Of a stretch of DNA of 27,973 nt, positions 12,834-23,411 are shown piece by piece; positions within the stretch are counted from its first letter, which is position 1, and the number at the start of each line of letters is the position of its first letter. The notes beneath the pieces are model-generated. The model worked only from the letters and a program-made list of their open reading frames with translations, ran no database searches and had not been told where the DNA came from. The stretch is from an uncultured Candidatus Saccharibacteria bacterium. Lineage in GTDB: Bacteria > Patescibacteriota > Saccharimonadia > Saccharimonadales > Saccharimonadaceae. The position numbers and the translations under genes were made by a program. The DNA lies in the NCBI GenBank assembly GCA_934700415.1, contig CAKUXN010000003.1, positions 1-27,973 on the forward strand, written 5' to 3'.

Positions 12834-13343
12834 ATGGATTATGGGCAAAAAGGACAGTCTAAGGATACCGACCCAGCTTTTTTTACAGCAGGAGTAGGTA
12901 ATATTCCCGCCGATCAAAATACTTTTGAAGCAGAAAATAATCTTGACCTTACAAATCAAGCCGACACTTGGGCTCCAGAGCGTAATCATCAAACTATTGG
13001 TAGTAGAGCGATGAATCTGTCGAGGCAATCTGAGTCGCATATTACAAGAGAAGAGCTTGAAGATAGATTTCGTGATGTAATCGATTTAGCTCCACCTCCT
13101 ATGCCAGCTCCAGAGGCTGAAGTTGTAGCACAACCAGTTACAACTACTTTCGGCGTCACAGACATTCGCACTGAAGGAGATCATATTAACGGCGCTGCTA
13201 TACGCGAAGTAGATAGTACGCTTTTTAAACTTAGTCAAACTGGTAATATTTCTGATTTTTACGCCACCATTAGGGGTGATGACAATCATCCTGGGATGGT
13301 ACGGACTAACCTTAAAAATTCTTTCAATAGAGAGGTAAAATAA
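12834..13343 (+). CDS. Hypothetical acidic, partly disordered protein, coupled to the VirD4-like gene
   Basis: 169 residues with no signal peptide and no transmembrane segment. The N-terminal ~60 residues are rich in D, N, Q and T; residues ~84-105 are a Pro/Ala/Val linker (LAPPPMPAPEAEVVAQP); and the C-terminal ~60 residues (IREVDSTLFKLSQTGNISDFYATIRGDDN) look folded. I do not recognise the family. Its stop overlaps the next ATG by one base (TAATG), so it is made together with the VirD4/TraG-like ATPase and is probably an accessory or adaptor protein for it. The mRNA appears leaderless. Confidence 0.75.
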   Translation: MDYGQKGQSKDTDPAFFTAGVGNIPADQNTFEAENNLDLTNQADTWAPERNHQTIGSRAMNLSRQSESHITREELEDRFRDVIDLAPPPMPAPEAEVVAQPVTTTFGVTDIRTEGDHINGAAIREVDSTLFKLSQTGNISDFYATIRGDDNHPGMVRTNLKNSFNREVK

Positions 13344-15844
13344 TGGAATCCTGGGTGGTAATTATTATCACGGTTGTAGCCTTAATAATTCTGGCCTCTA
13401 TTATTTTCGCTTCTCGAGTTTCAAAACTCCGAAAAGCCAAAAAATACGAGCGTGGCCTTAAGATGGTGTCACTTCTTATTCACTTGCCACCTACGACCGA
13501 TGATATTGAAGCTGGTAGCAGAGATAAACGCGACATCACAAACGAAGTAATTTCTAAGGCCGATGTTATGTATTCGATTTTGGCGTCAACAATTACAAAA
13601 GGATTTAAGGCAAAGCTCTACGGTCAGCGTCATTTTTCTTTCGAAATTATCGCGAAAGATGGTTTTATTCGATATTATGCCATTGTCCCAGCTGTACTTA
13701 CAGAGACAGTTAAGCAAGCTATCCAATCGGCCTATCCGACCGCCAGAATCGAAGAGAAAAGAGAAGAAAATATTTTCGCTCCAGATAGCAGTATCTATAC
13801 TATTGCTGGGGCTGAACTCTCCCTAAATAAAGAATATTATCTCCCAATTGCTACATATGAGGATACTAAAAGCGATGCATCAATGGCGATTTTAAATGCT
13901 TTGTCTAGTGTGGGTAAAAATGAGGGAGCCACTGTTCAAATATTATTCCGCCCTGCACAAAAAAATTGGTCCGCGACCGGCAAAGAATATATCGAAAATA
14001 TTCAAAAGGGTAAAAAAGTTAAAACTGGCGGTGCATTATTAAGTGATATCGCGATTGACCTAATTAAAGCCCCCTGGGAAGTCCCGAAAGAGCACGAAAA
14101 AAGCGAGACTGTTACGATTAGCAACGTTAAACAAGAAGAAATTGCTGCCATTGCTAGCAAAATGCGCTACCCAGGTTTCGAAACCCTGATCCGCATCATA
14201 GCTAGCTCCAACACGAAGCCACGCTCTGAGGCGCTCGTAGGGGGTATTGTGTCGGCTTTTTCGCAGTTTGATTCACCCGAATATAACGGTTTTAAGGTCA
14301 ATATGTTTAAAAACCCTAAAAAATTAGCGGTAGATTATACATTTAGATTTTTCCCACTCAAAAATCGCAATAATATATTAAACAGCGTAGAATTAGCCTC
14401 GATTTTTCATTTACCAGAGCAAGGTTCTATACCTAATTCCCAAGTGGAACGCCAGCTTACTAAACAAGTAGATGGCCCAGCTAGGTTAGCAACCGAGGGG
14501 GTATTCTTAGGTATCAATGAATTTAGGGGCGCTAAGAAAGCAATTTACTTGGACGATGACGATAGAAGACGACATATGTATATTATCGGTCAAACTGGTA
14601 TGGGTAAATCTGTTTTTCTCGAAAACATCGCCTTCCAAGACATGTGTGATGGCCGTGGTTTTGCCTTTATTGACCCTCATGGCGATGCAGTAGAGGCGCT
14701 ACTCAAACGTGTCCCAGAAGAAAGAATTGATGATGTAATCTATTTTGATCCTGCTGACATCGAGCACCCAGTTGGTATGAATATGTTTGAATTTACTTCT
14801 GAAGATCAGAAAGATTTTATCGTCCAAGAGGGAATCAGCATGTTGCAGTCGCTCTTTGACCCAAATAATCAAGGCTTTTTCGGGCCGCGTGGCCAGCATA
14901 TGTTCAGGAACGCTGCACTGCTTCTTATGTCTGATCCTAGTGGAGCTACATTTATTGATATACCGCAGTGTTTTACCGATCCAGAATTTGTTAAATCTAA
15001 GCTAAAATATGTCACCGACAAAGCAGTTTATGATTACTGGACCAAAGAGTTTCCTGCCTCGCAAAAGTCTAATGACGCCGGCGAGGTCATCACTTGGTTT
15101 GCTTCAAAATGGGGCCCATTCTTATCGAACACCATCATGCGCAATATTTTGGGCCAAACTAAATCAGGCTTTAATATTCGTGAAATTATGGATAACAAAA
15201 AAATCTTTCTTGTTAACCTCTCTAAAGGGCGACTCGGCGATATTAATGCGAACCTTCTAGGTATGATTTTTGTCATGAAATTCCAGCAAGCCGCTATGAG
15301 CAGGCAAGATATCCAAGAAGATCAGCGTCAAGATTTTTGTCTTTACGTGGACGAGTTTCAGAACTTTGCCACCGAAAGCTTTGAATCTATCTTGTCCGAG
15401 GCTCGCAAATATCGTCTCAACCTCATCGTGGCTAACCAATTTATGACCCAGCTCACCGATAAAATTAGGGAAGCACTTTTGGGTAACGTGGGCACTATCA
15501 TCTGCGGTCGCGTGGGCGTTACGGATGCAGAATTAATGGTAAAAGCCTTTACCCCGACATTTACCGCAGAAGATTTAACTAAGACTCCGAATCATGCCGC
15601 AGTTTGCAAGGTCATGATGTTTGGTATGCCATCGAGCGCCTTTACGATGAATCTACCAGCCCCAATGGGTGAACCTAACGATGAATTAATGGAAACTCTA
15701 AAATTATATTCAGCTACCAAATATGCCAAAACCCGTACTGAAGTTGAAAGGGAAATTCAAAATCGCTGGAATATAGCAGAACACGACAAGGAAGAAACAC
15801 CCGAGTCAGAAAAAGGTTTCTTAGACAACTGGCTAAAACAATAA
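13343..15844 (+). CDS. VirD4/TraG-like membrane-anchored DNA-translocating ATPase
   Basis: 833 residues. One N-terminal transmembrane helix (about residues 4-25) is followed by a ~380-residue region of unknown fold and then a type IV coupling-protein-like ATPase. Walker A is GQTGMGKS (~415-422), DPHGD follows ~25 residues on, and Walker B is LYVDEFQNF (~666-674). Between them come NNQGFFGPRG and the sensor-like ANQF. In conjugation such ATPases pump DNA or protein to a secretion channel. No relaxase, VirB4 or pilus gene is present here, so a role in conjugation is not supported; relatives occur as chromosomal genes in Patescibacteria. The C-terminal ~40 residues are charged. DNA uptake, DNA transfer to or from the host, or protein export are all possible. 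Confidence 0.8.
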   Translation: MESWVVIIITVVALIILASIIFASRVSKLRKAKKYERGLKMVSLLIHLPPTTDDIEAGSRDKRDITNEVISKADVMYSILASTITKGFKAKLYGQRHFSFEIIAKDGFIRYYAIVPAVLTETVKQAIQSAYPTARIEEKREENIFAPDSSIYTIAGAELSLNKEYYLPIATYEDTKSDASMAILNALSSVGKNEGATVQILFRPAQKNWSATGKEYIENIQKGKKVKTGGALLSDIAIDLIKAPWEVPKEHEKSETVTISNVKQEEIAAIASKMRYPGFETLIRIIASSNTKPRSEALVGGIVSAFSQFDSPEYNGFKVNMFKNPKKLAVDYTFRFFPLKNRNNILNSVELASIFHLPEQGSIPNSQVERQLTKQVDGPARLATEGVFLGINEFRGAKKAIYLDDDDRRRHMYIIGQTGMGKSVFLENIAFQDMCDGRGFAFIDPHGDAVEALLKRVPEERIDDVIYFDPADIEHPVGMNMFEFTSEDQKDFIVQEGISMLQSLFDPNNQGFFGPRGQHMFRNAALLLMSDPSGATFIDIPQCFTDPEFVKSKLKYVTDKAVYDYWTKEFPASQKSNDAGEVITWFASKWGPFLSNTIMRNILGQTKSGFNIREIMDNKKIFLVNLSKGRLGDINANLLGMIFVMKFQQAAMSRQDIQEDQRQDFCLYVDEFQNFATESFESILSEARKYRLNLIVANQFMTQLTDKIREALLGNVGTIICGRVGVTDAELMVKAFTPTFTAEDLTKTPNHAAVCKVMMFGMPSSAFTMNLPAPMGEPNDELMETLKLYSATKYAKTRTEVEREIQNRWNIAEHDKEETPESEKGFLDNWLKQ

Positions 15845-15885
15845 ACATATATAATATATAGCATTTCAAAGCTAACCTTAAGAGG

Positions 15886-15914
15886 TTGATTTTTCCCAGG
15901 CTAAGGTGTATAAT
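15886..15914 (+). promoter_or_regulatory. Promoter of gyrB-gyrA
   Basis: TTGATT (15886-15891), a 17-bp spacer and TATAAT (15909-15914), preceded by TG. The start near 15921 gives a ~25-nt leader with AGAGG before the ATG at 15947. An AT-only palindrome TATATA-A-TATATA lies just after the previous gene. Confidence 0.8.
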
Positions 15915-15946
15915 AGAGAAGTATATTTAAGAAGAGGTAAATAAAA

Positions 15947-17929
15947 ATGGCCGCAAAAGAAGCCTATGATTCTTCTGAGATTCGAGTTCTAGAAGGTTTG
16001 GAGCCAGTACGTCTACGTCCTGGTATGTATATCGGCTCTACTGGTTATGATGGTCTACACCATCTCGTCAAGGAAATCGCCGACAACTCTATCGACGAAG
16101 CAATTGCTGGGTATGCAAAAAAGATCGATATCACAATTCTAAAAGATGGTGGCGTAAAAGTTGATGATGATGGTCGTGGTATCCCAGTCGACATTCACCC
16201 TAAGACTAAAAAATCAACTCTAGAAACAGTTTTAACGGTATTACACGCTGGTGGTAAATTCGGTGACGGTGGCTATAAAGTGTCTTCTGGTCTTCATGGT
16301 GTCGGCTCGTCAGTAGTAAATGCTCTTTCTAGTCATATGATTGCAGAAGTCTATCGTGACGGTAAGACTCATCACATCGAATTTGACACGGGCAAGCCAA
16401 CTATGGAATTAAAAGTAGAGAAAGGCGCTCCGCGTGAACACGGTACCTCGATTACTTTTTATCCAGATCCGACCATTTTCAAAGAAACTACCACTTTCGA
16501 CTACGATTGGGTGTCAAATTACGCTAGACATCAAGCTTATCTAACTAAGGGTATCTTAATCACGGTTAGAGATGAACGAACCGGCGCCAAAGAATCATTT
16601 TATTTTGAAGGTGGCATTAAAAGTTATGTAAAGCGGCTCAATAACGGTAAGGAGCTTTTATCTGATGATATTTTCTACGTCGAAAAACAAATCAATGATA
16701 CTGGCGTAGAAATCGCTCTTCAGTATAATGATACTTTTGCGGAAATTATGAAGCCCTTTGCTAATAACGTTTTGACTCCAGATGGCGGTATGCATGTAGT
16801 TGGTTTTCGCACGGGTTTAAATCGCACCATCAATGATTATGCTCGTAAAAACGGTTTACTAAAAGAAAAAGAAGACAATCTAACTGGTGACGATATTAAA
16901 GAGGGGCTTACGGCCGTTATTCTTGTTAAACTTCCTGATCCTCAGTTTGAAGGTCAGACTAAAAATAAACTAGGTAACCCAGAAGTTCGTGGCTATGTCG
17001 ATAAAGTAATGACTGAATATTTTGGTTATTATCTAGAAGAGAATCCTCAAATTGCCAAAAAAATCGTCGGTAAAGCTACTTTAGCCGCTCGTGCCCGCAA
17101 AGCCGCTCGTGCTGCTCGTGATAATGTTATCCGAAAAGGCGCTTTCGAAGGATTAAACCTTCCGTCTAAACTTGCCGATTGTTCTTCTCGCAATGCCGAA
17201 GAGTGTGAGCTCTTTATTGTAGAGGGCAACTCTGCTGCTGGTTCTGCAAAAGAAGGACGCGACTCGCGCATACAAGCTATCTTACCTCTCCGCGGCAAAG
17301 TATTAAATACCGAACGAGCTAGATTGGATAAAATGTTGGCAAACGCTGAACTAGTTTCGCTTATTAAGGGCTTAGGCGTAGGCATTGGCGATCAATTTAA
17401 TATTGATGGTTTAAGATACCACAAAATCGTCTTTATGACCGATGCCGATGTGGATGGTTCTCATATTTCTACCCTACTTTTGACTTTCTTTTTCCGTTAT
17501 ATGCCAGAAGTTATCAAAGCAGGGCATGTATATTTAGCAAAGCCGCCACTTTTTGGCCTTATCAAAGGTACTGGTCAAGGCCGCAAGATAGATTATATAT
17601 ATGATGAACAAGCTCTAGAGGATACCTTAACTAAGAAGATTGAAGAGCGCAAAGCGGCCGGCACGAATATTGATCCTGAAGCCGAACGTTTCAAGCAGGC
17701 TGGTTACACCGCGCAGCAACGCTTTAAAGGTCTCGGCGAAATGGATGCCTCACAACTCTGGGAGACTACTATGAACCCAGAAAATCGCATTTTAGTTCGA
17801 GTTAACATTGAGGACGCTGAAAAAGCTGACGCTATTTTTGCTAAACTCATGGGTGATCAAGCCGAACTTCGTAAAAACTTTATCCAAGCCCGCGCCGCCA
17901 GCGTTGATCTTGATGATCTGGACTTTTAA
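15947..17929 (+). CDS. gyrB: DNA gyrase subunit B
   Basis: The ATPase and TOPRIM subunit of gyrase, which introduces negative supercoils. The GHKL ATPase begins at EGLEPVRLRPGMYIGS, with the magnesium-binding Asn in EIADNSIDEA (residue 47) and the DDDGRGIPV loop. The TOPRIM metal site is EGNSAAGSAKEGRD (~426) and DADVDGSH (~499). The C-terminal KGLGEMDASQLWETTMNPE is also typical. At 660 residues it lacks the extra insertion seen in E. coli GyrB (804). gyrA follows after 9 bp, so the two subunits are made from one message. Confidence 0.97.
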   Translation: MAAKEAYDSSEIRVLEGLEPVRLRPGMYIGSTGYDGLHHLVKEIADNSIDEAIAGYAKKIDITILKDGGVKVDDDGRGIPVDIHPKTKKSTLETVLTVLHAGGKFGDGGYKVSSGLHGVGSSVVNALSSHMIAEVYRDGKTHHIEFDTGKPTMELKVEKGAPREHGTSITFYPDPTIFKETTTFDYDWVSNYARHQAYLTKGILITVRDERTGAKESFYFEGGIKSYVKRLNNGKELLSDDIFYVEKQINDTGVEIALQYNDTFAEIMKPFANNVLTPDGGMHVVGFRTGLNRTINDYARKNGLLKEKEDNLTGDDIKEGLTAVILVKLPDPQFEGQTKNKLGNPEVRGYVDKVMTEYFGYYLEENPQIAKKIVGKATLAARARKAARAARDNVIRKGAFEGLNLPSKLADCSSRNAEECELFIVEGNSAAGSAKEGRDSRIQAILPLRGKVLNTERARLDKMLANAELVSLIKGLGVGIGDQFNIDGLRYHKIVFMTDADVDGSHISTLLLTFFFRYMPEVIKAGHVYLAKPPLFGLIKGTGQGRKIDYIYDEQALEDTLTKKIEERKAAGTNIDPEAERFKQAGYTAQQRFKGLGEMDASQLWETTMNPENRILVRVNIEDAEKADAIFAKLMGDQAELRKNFIQARAASVDLDDLDF

Positions 17930-17938
17930 GGAGGAATT

Positions 17939-20416
17939 ATGGTAGAAGAAAAGAATTTAGATAAAAATCCCCTCAGCAATGAAGACGGCGTTGAGCTTCG
18001 CACTGTCGAAAACACCATGGAAGATTATTTCCTAAGATATTCGTTGTCAGTTATTGTTGACCGCGCTCTTCCAGACGTTCGTGATGGTTTAAAGCCGGTC
18101 AACCGCCGTATATTATATGCCATGAATAAAAACGGTTGGAAAGCTCCTCATGCCACTGTTAAATCCGCCCGTATTGTTGGTGAAGTAATGGGTAAATATC
18201 ACCCACACGGCGATTCCTCTATCTATGATGCTATGGTGAATTTAGCCCAGCCATGGAAGATGCGCTATACATTGGTAGAAGGTCAAGGTAACTTTGGTTC
18301 CATGGATGGTGATGAGCCAGCCGCCTCACGTTATACCGAGGCTCGTCTCGATAAAGTTGGCGCCGAGCTTCTTGCCGACATCGAAAAAGACACTGTTGAT
18401 TTTCGTGATAACTTTGATGGATCCGAAAAAGAACCTTCAGTACTCCCGTCTGCCGTACCAAATATTCTTTTAAATGGCCAAATGGGTATTGCCGTCGGTA
18501 TGGCTACCAATATTCCACCCCATAACTTGGGCGAATTAATTGACGCTACTGTTGCACAAATTGACGACCCAGAAATTTCCCTTGAAGGATTGATGAAGTA
18601 TGTTAAGGGCCCAGATTTCCCGACAGGAGCCGAGGTCTATGGTGGAGCACCGATGAAGCAAGCTTACGCCACTGGTAAAGGTTCAGTAGTAATCCGTGCT
18701 GTTGCTAATATCGAAGAACGCAAGAATGGCCGCTACAATATTGTAATTACCGAAGTACCATATGGTATGAGTAAAGAGGACTTTATCGACAAAGTTCGTG
18801 ATCTCGTGCTCGCCAAAAAGCTCGACCATATTGCCGATGCTCGTGATGAGTCGGCTCGTGGCAAAGTTCGTGTAGTTGTAGAATTAAAGAAAGATGCCTT
18901 CCCGAAGAAAATATTGAATCAACTTTATAAACTAACGCCACTTCAGACCTCTTTCCATTACAACATGCTAGCTCTCGTGGATGGCATCCAGCCACGCATT
19001 TTGGGACTCAAGGAAATCTTAGCGGAGTTTATTAAACATCGTCAAAAAGTTATTCGTCGTCGCACTGAATTTGATTTAAAGAAAGCTAAAGAGCGTGCAC
19101 ACATCTTGGAGGGTTTGAAAATTGCTCTCGATAACATCGACGAAGTAATTAAAGTTATTCGTGCTTCCTACGATGATGCCGACAAACAACTTATGTCACG
19201 CTTCGGTCTATCCGAAATCCAAGCTAATGCTATTTTGCAAATGCAACTTCGCCGTCTCCAAGGCCTAGAGCGCGATAAGATCGAAGAAGAGTTGAAACAG
19301 CTTCACGAATTAATTGCCAAGCTCGAAGCTATTTTGGCTGATGAGAAAGAAGTTTTACGTGTAGTTAAAGAAGAGCTCATTGCTATTAAAGAAAAATACG
19401 ACGATCCTCGTCGCTCGAAGATTATTAATCACGAAGTAGGTAAATTTTCTGAAGAAGAGCTTATTCCAGAAGAGGAAAGCGTCATTCTTCTTACTTCCGA
19501 AAATTACATGAAGCGCGTCCCTCAGGCAGACTTTAGGAAACAAAATCGTGGTGGTAAAGGCAAGCGTGGCATGACTACTAAAGAAGAAGATGTAATTGCT
19601 CAAATTCTTACCGCAAATTCACACGACTATCTGCTGTTCTTTACTAGCCAAGGGCGACTCTTCCGCATGAAAGCGTATGAAGTCCCACAAGCTTCATTAG
19701 CCGCCAAAGGTACCGCTGCAGTTAATATGCTTAATATGCATCCAGAGGAGAAAATCACGGCCATCATCAAACAAGGCGAAGGTGTTGAAAACGGTTACCT
19801 CTTTATGGCCACCAAGAAGGGAACTATTAAAAAATCCGCCATTAAAGATTTCTTCAATGTGAGAAGTAATGGTCTTATTGCCATCAAGCTAGATCAAGGT
19901 GATGAACTAAGATGGGTTAAAGAAACCACTGGCGAAAACGATATAGTAATCTCCACCTCTGCCGGCCAGGCTACCAGATTTAATGAAAAAGAAGTTCGCG
20001 CTATGGGACGCTCCGCAATGGGTGTTCGTGGCATGCGACTCCGTCCGAAAGACGAAATTGTAGGCATGGATGTAATAACTGATCCTAAGCAGAAACTCAT
20101 TGCCGTATCTGCCAATGGTTATGGTAAGGCTACTTTAGTATCTAACTTCCCACCTCATAAACGTGGCGGTGTCGGTATCAAGGTTGCTGCAGTTACTACT
20201 AAGACTGGCCCAATCGTCGCAGTTCACACACTTGACCCTGAGGCCAAAGAAGTTATTATGATGTCCACTAAAGGCCAGGCTATCCGTGTAGCCATGAAAG
20301 AGATCCCGACCCTCGGTCGTGCTACACAAGGTGTTCGTATTATGAAAATGAGCGAAGGCGACACCGTAGCTTCTATTGGCATTGTTCTCCCAGAAGAAGA
20401 ATCCAAAGAAGAATAA
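17939..20416 (+). CDS. gyrA: DNA gyrase subunit A
   Basis: The cleavage and DNA-wrapping subunit. The catalytic tyrosine is Y132 in [10 protein letters not shown]. The quinolone-binding region reads [16 protein letters not shown], with Ser and Asp at the positions equal to E. coli 83 and 87, so no classical resistance change is present. The C-terminal beta-pinwheel carries a slightly altered GyrA box, QNRGGKG (~534) for QRRGGKG, supporting gyrase rather than topoisomerase IV. Length is 825 residues. A very strong AAGGAGG lies just before the ATG. The protein ends in an acidic Glu-rich tail, usual in GyrA. Confidence 0.97.
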   Translation: MVEEKNLDKNPLSNEDGVELRTVENTMEDYFLRYSLSVIVDRALPDVRDGLKPVNRRILYAMNKNGWKAPHATVKSARIVGEVMGKYHPHGDSSIYDAMVNLAQPWKMRYTLVEGQGNFGSMDGDEPAASRYTEARLDKVGAELLADIEKDTVDFRDNFDGSEKEPSVLPSAVPNILLNGQMGIAVGMATNIPPHNLGELIDATVAQIDDPEISLEGLMKYVKGPDFPTGAEVYGGAPMKQAYATGKGSVVIRAVANIEERKNGRYNIVITEVPYGMSKEDFIDKVRDLVLAKKLDHIADARDESARGKVRVVVELKKDAFPKKILNQLYKLTPLQTSFHYNMLALVDGIQPRILGLKEILAEFIKHRQKVIRRRTEFDLKKAKERAHILEGLKIALDNIDEVIKVIRASYDDADKQLMSRFGLSEIQANAILQMQLRRLQGLERDKIEEELKQLHELIAKLEAILADEKEVLRVVKEELIAIKEKYDDPRRSKIINHEVGKFSEEELIPEEESVILLTSENYMKRVPQADFRKQNRGGKGKRGMTTKEEDVIAQILTANSHDYLLFFTSQGRLFRMKAYEVPQASLAAKGTAAVNMLNMHPEEKITAIIKQGEGVENGYLFMATKKGTIKKSAIKDFFNVRSNGLIAIKLDQGDELRWVKETTGENDIVISTSAGQATRFNEKEVRAMGRSAMGVRGMRLRPKDEIVGMDVITDPKQKLIAVSANGYGKATLVSNFPPHKRGGVGIKVAAVTTKTGPIVAVHTLDPEAKEVIMMSTKGQAIRVAMKEIPTLGRATQGVRIMKMSEGDTVASIGIVLPEEESKEE

Positions 20417-20436
20417 GCCTAGGCGCAATCAAAACT

Positions 20437-20478
20437 CAGGTAGGGGGGTTGTAATTTCCGTTTACTCATGCATATACT
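20437..20478 (+). promoter_or_regulatory. Putative promoter with G6-TTGTAA element
   Basis: CAGGTAGGGGGGTTGTAA (20437-20454), an 18-bp spacer and TATACT (20473-20478). Except for one base it equals the element before comM. The TTGTAA would take the -35 place and the G run would be an activator or alternative sigma recognition element. Confidence 0.45.
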
Positions 20479-20508
20479 CCTTTCAAAATTAAAATGAAAG
20501 GAGTATAT
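20472..20508 (+). repeat. Perfect 14-bp inverted repeat covering -10 and ribosome binding site
   Basis: ATATACTCCTTTCA (20472-20485) and TGAAAGGAGTATAT (20495-20508) with a 9-nt A/T loop. The right arm contains the AAAGGAG ribosome site of the next gene and ends one base before its ATG; the left arm contains the putative -10. As DNA it is an ideal operator. As RNA (in readthrough from gyrA) it would hide the ribosome site. It lacks a T run, so it is not a normal terminator. Confidence 0.85.
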
Positions 20509-21120
20509 ATGGGGAGGAAATTTTTATTTCTACCGATATTATTATTAGGAACTTTGATAAACTATTCTTCCGCGTTTGCTACTATGCAAACTGAAGATGG
20601 CCAAACTTGGTATTCTGCCAAAGAAATGATGGCGATTACGGAAAGTGATAAAAAGAAGGTTTTGTCACTCTGCGAAGAATATGATTACAACTGTTGGCGT
20701 GAAGTTTATAATTATATGCAGTCTAATCGAGATGTAAAATATTTCATTGCGGATTTATTTGCCGCTAAAATGTTCGTTCCGCACGTAATTAATCATGAAA
20801 AAGAGGAAATGAAAGGTATTTTTCGTGACGGAGCACTTCTGGATTATGGTTATGAAGGATTAGCTCACTATCCAATGGACGCAATTTATATGGCTTGGTT
20901 TGATATACCTACTGCTATCGACAAGTCAGAGCCGGATATTCCAAATGATACAGAAGATTTGCCACTTGCTCCAAATACTGGAGGGGGAATTATGGCGGAA
21001 GACGCAAAATGTGAAAAGAGGATCGAATTTCCGTGGTGGATTGTTGCACTTATCGCGGCCGGAGAGGTCTTAATTATTTGGTGGTTTGCCCCAAATCACA
21101 GAAAATATCCAAAAAAGTAA
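20509..21120 (+). CDS. Secreted, membrane-anchored protein with LAPNTG sorting-like tail
   Basis: 203 residues from ATG 20509, preferred over ATG 20494 because AAAGGAG lies five bases before it. Residues 1-24 form a signal peptide (basic MGRK, hydrophobic core, probable cut after SAFA). The mature part is acidic and mostly helical, with Cys at 54 and 62 that could form a disulfide. The C-terminus has LAPNTG (153-158), a short spacer, a transmembrane helix (~176-193) and a basic tail (HRKYPKK), the layout of a sortase substrate with A for L in LPxTG. The spacer of ~17 residues before the helix is longer than usual. No function recognised; exposed on the cell surface, it could contact the host bacterium. 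Confidence 0.75.
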   Translation: MGRKFLFLPILLLGTLINYSSAFATMQTEDGQTWYSAKEMMAITESDKKKVLSLCEEYDYNCWREVYNYMQSNRDVKYFIADLFAAKMFVPHVINHEKEEMKGIFRDGALLDYGYEGLAHYPMDAIYMAWFDIPTAIDKSEPDIPNDTEDLPLAPNTGGGIMAEDAKCEKRIEFPWWIVALIAAGEVLIIWWFAPNHRKYPKK

Positions 21121-21139
21121 AAAATCTTTCAAAAAACCC

Positions 21140-21168
21140 TTGACAATTCTCGCGGCTTTTGATAAACT
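21140..21168 (+). promoter_or_regulatory. Promoter of the 16S rRNA gene
   Basis: TTGACA (21140-21145), a 17-bp spacer and TAAACT (21163-21168). An imperfect inverted repeat (CTCGCGGCTTT at 21149-21159, AAAGCTGCGAG at 21180-21190, one mismatch) spans the spacer, the -10 and the start point. Confidence 0.8.
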
Positions 21169-21221
21169 GATATCAGCCTAAAGCTGCGAGAACAACTTAT
21201 TTTAGTAGTCTTTAGAAATAT

Positions 21222-21243
21222 TTTAACAATTTAGTTGTGCAAT
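21222..21243 (+). other. 16S precursor processing stem, 5' strand
   Basis: This 22-nt segment pairs with 22960-22981 over its full length (21 Watson-Crick pairs and one T-G pair), looping out the whole 16S. Such stems are cut by RNase III during 16S maturation. Its presence, with no 23S, shows that the locus is a complete 16S-only unit. Confidence 0.85.
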
Positions 21244-21291
21244 TAATCATCGTCAGTTTATTTATTTTAATTTGAGTTTTTCAAATTTTCT

Positions 21292-22823
<1,532 letters not shown>

Positions 22824-22982
22824 TTGAGAAGGATTTGATGCGTCTACTCCTGCAAGGGAATAGATAGCTAGGTCGGTTACGATTGTGTTAATTAAGCTTA
22901 TAACACAATAATATCTCTTCGGAGACGTAACATTAAGCTTTACACATACTGCGATGAGTATTGCACAACTAAGTTGTTAAAC
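22824..22982 (+). other. 16S trailer with processing stem, 3' strand
   Basis: Non-coding trailer. It holds a hairpin ATTGTGTTA/TAACACAAT (about 22883-22909), a UUCG-capped hairpin TCTC-TTCG-GAGA (about 22914-22925), two AAGCTT sites and, at 22960-22981, the 3' strand of the processing stem. It ends directly at the terminator. Confidence 0.75.
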
Positions 22983-23012
22983 AAAAATCGCCTGGTAACA
23001 GGCGATTTTTTG
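22983..23012 (+). terminator. Strong terminator of the 16S unit
   Basis: AAAAATCGCCTG-GTAA-CAGGCGATTTTT plus TT: a perfect 12-bp stem with T runs. The reverse complement also has a T run, so it can serve the converging mazG-like gene (stop at 23023). Confidence 0.95.
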
Positions 23013-23022
23013 TACGAGCTTT

Positions 23023-23364
23023 TTATCTATTGTCGCCCTCACCATGGAGCTTATTTCTCTGATAGCGACTTTCTAGTTTTTCAAGGTTACCATGGGCTAC
23101 CTTTGATAATGGAGTTTCAAGATATCTTGCAATCGCTGCTATATACCATAAGGTGTCGCCAAGCTCTTTTACTATTAACTCACGATCTTCACTGGAAAGA
23201 ACCCCATTCTTATCTCGTAAAATTTTCTTCACTTTATCAGCAGTTTCTCCAGCCTCGCCAACTAACCCCAAAACTTTTTCAGTAAAACCCACTGCTTTTA
23301 GATTATCGGTCGCCTCAAAAAAATCATATTTTCTAGCTTTTTCTTGGTAGTTATCAAAATCCAT
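23023..23364 (-). CDS. MazG-like nucleotide pyrophosphohydrolase
   Basis: 113 residues from ATG 23364, chosen because AAGGAGG lies just before it and a TGC-TATAAT promoter 20 bp upstream; the open frame extends further but without these signals. The all-alpha NTP-PPase fold shows the metal-binding set GEAGETADKVKK (E37, E40, with K) and ELGDTLWYIAAI (E67, D70). It would hydrolyse a (deoxy)nucleoside triphosphate to the monophosphate, as a house-cleaning enzyme. The C-terminal LESRYQRNKLHGEGDNR is common in this single-domain subfamily. It is divergent from the TrmH-family gene and converges on the 16S terminator. Confidence 0.88.
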   Translation of the reverse strand: MDFDNYQEKARKYDFFEATDNLKAVGFTEKVLGLVGEAGETADKVKKILRDKNGVLSSEDRELIVKELGDTLWYIAAIARYLETPLSKVAHGNLEKLESRYQRNKLHGEGDNR

Positions 23365-23383
23365 GTACCTCCTTATTAAAATA

Positions 23384-23403
23384 ATTATAGCACATGGTAT
23401 AAT
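23384..23403. promoter_or_regulatory. Back-to-back divergent extended -10 promoters
   Basis: Minus strand: TGC-TATAAT (23392-23384) for mazG-like. Plus strand: TGG-TATAAT (23395-23403) for the TrmH-family gene. The two -10 boxes are only 8 bp apart, so each polymerase would cover the other promoter and only one can be used at a time. Confidence 0.75.
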
Positions 23404-23411
23404 ATACAGAT

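Noticed and set aside
15844..15862. AT-only palindrome TATATAATATATA after the VirD4-like gene
   Set aside because: Similar strings occur at several places here (3618, 5779, 8170) and reflect base composition; no T run for a terminator.
18190..18240. Quinolone-resistance change in GyrA
   Set aside because: The residues equal to E. coli Ser83 and Asp87 are Ser and Asp.
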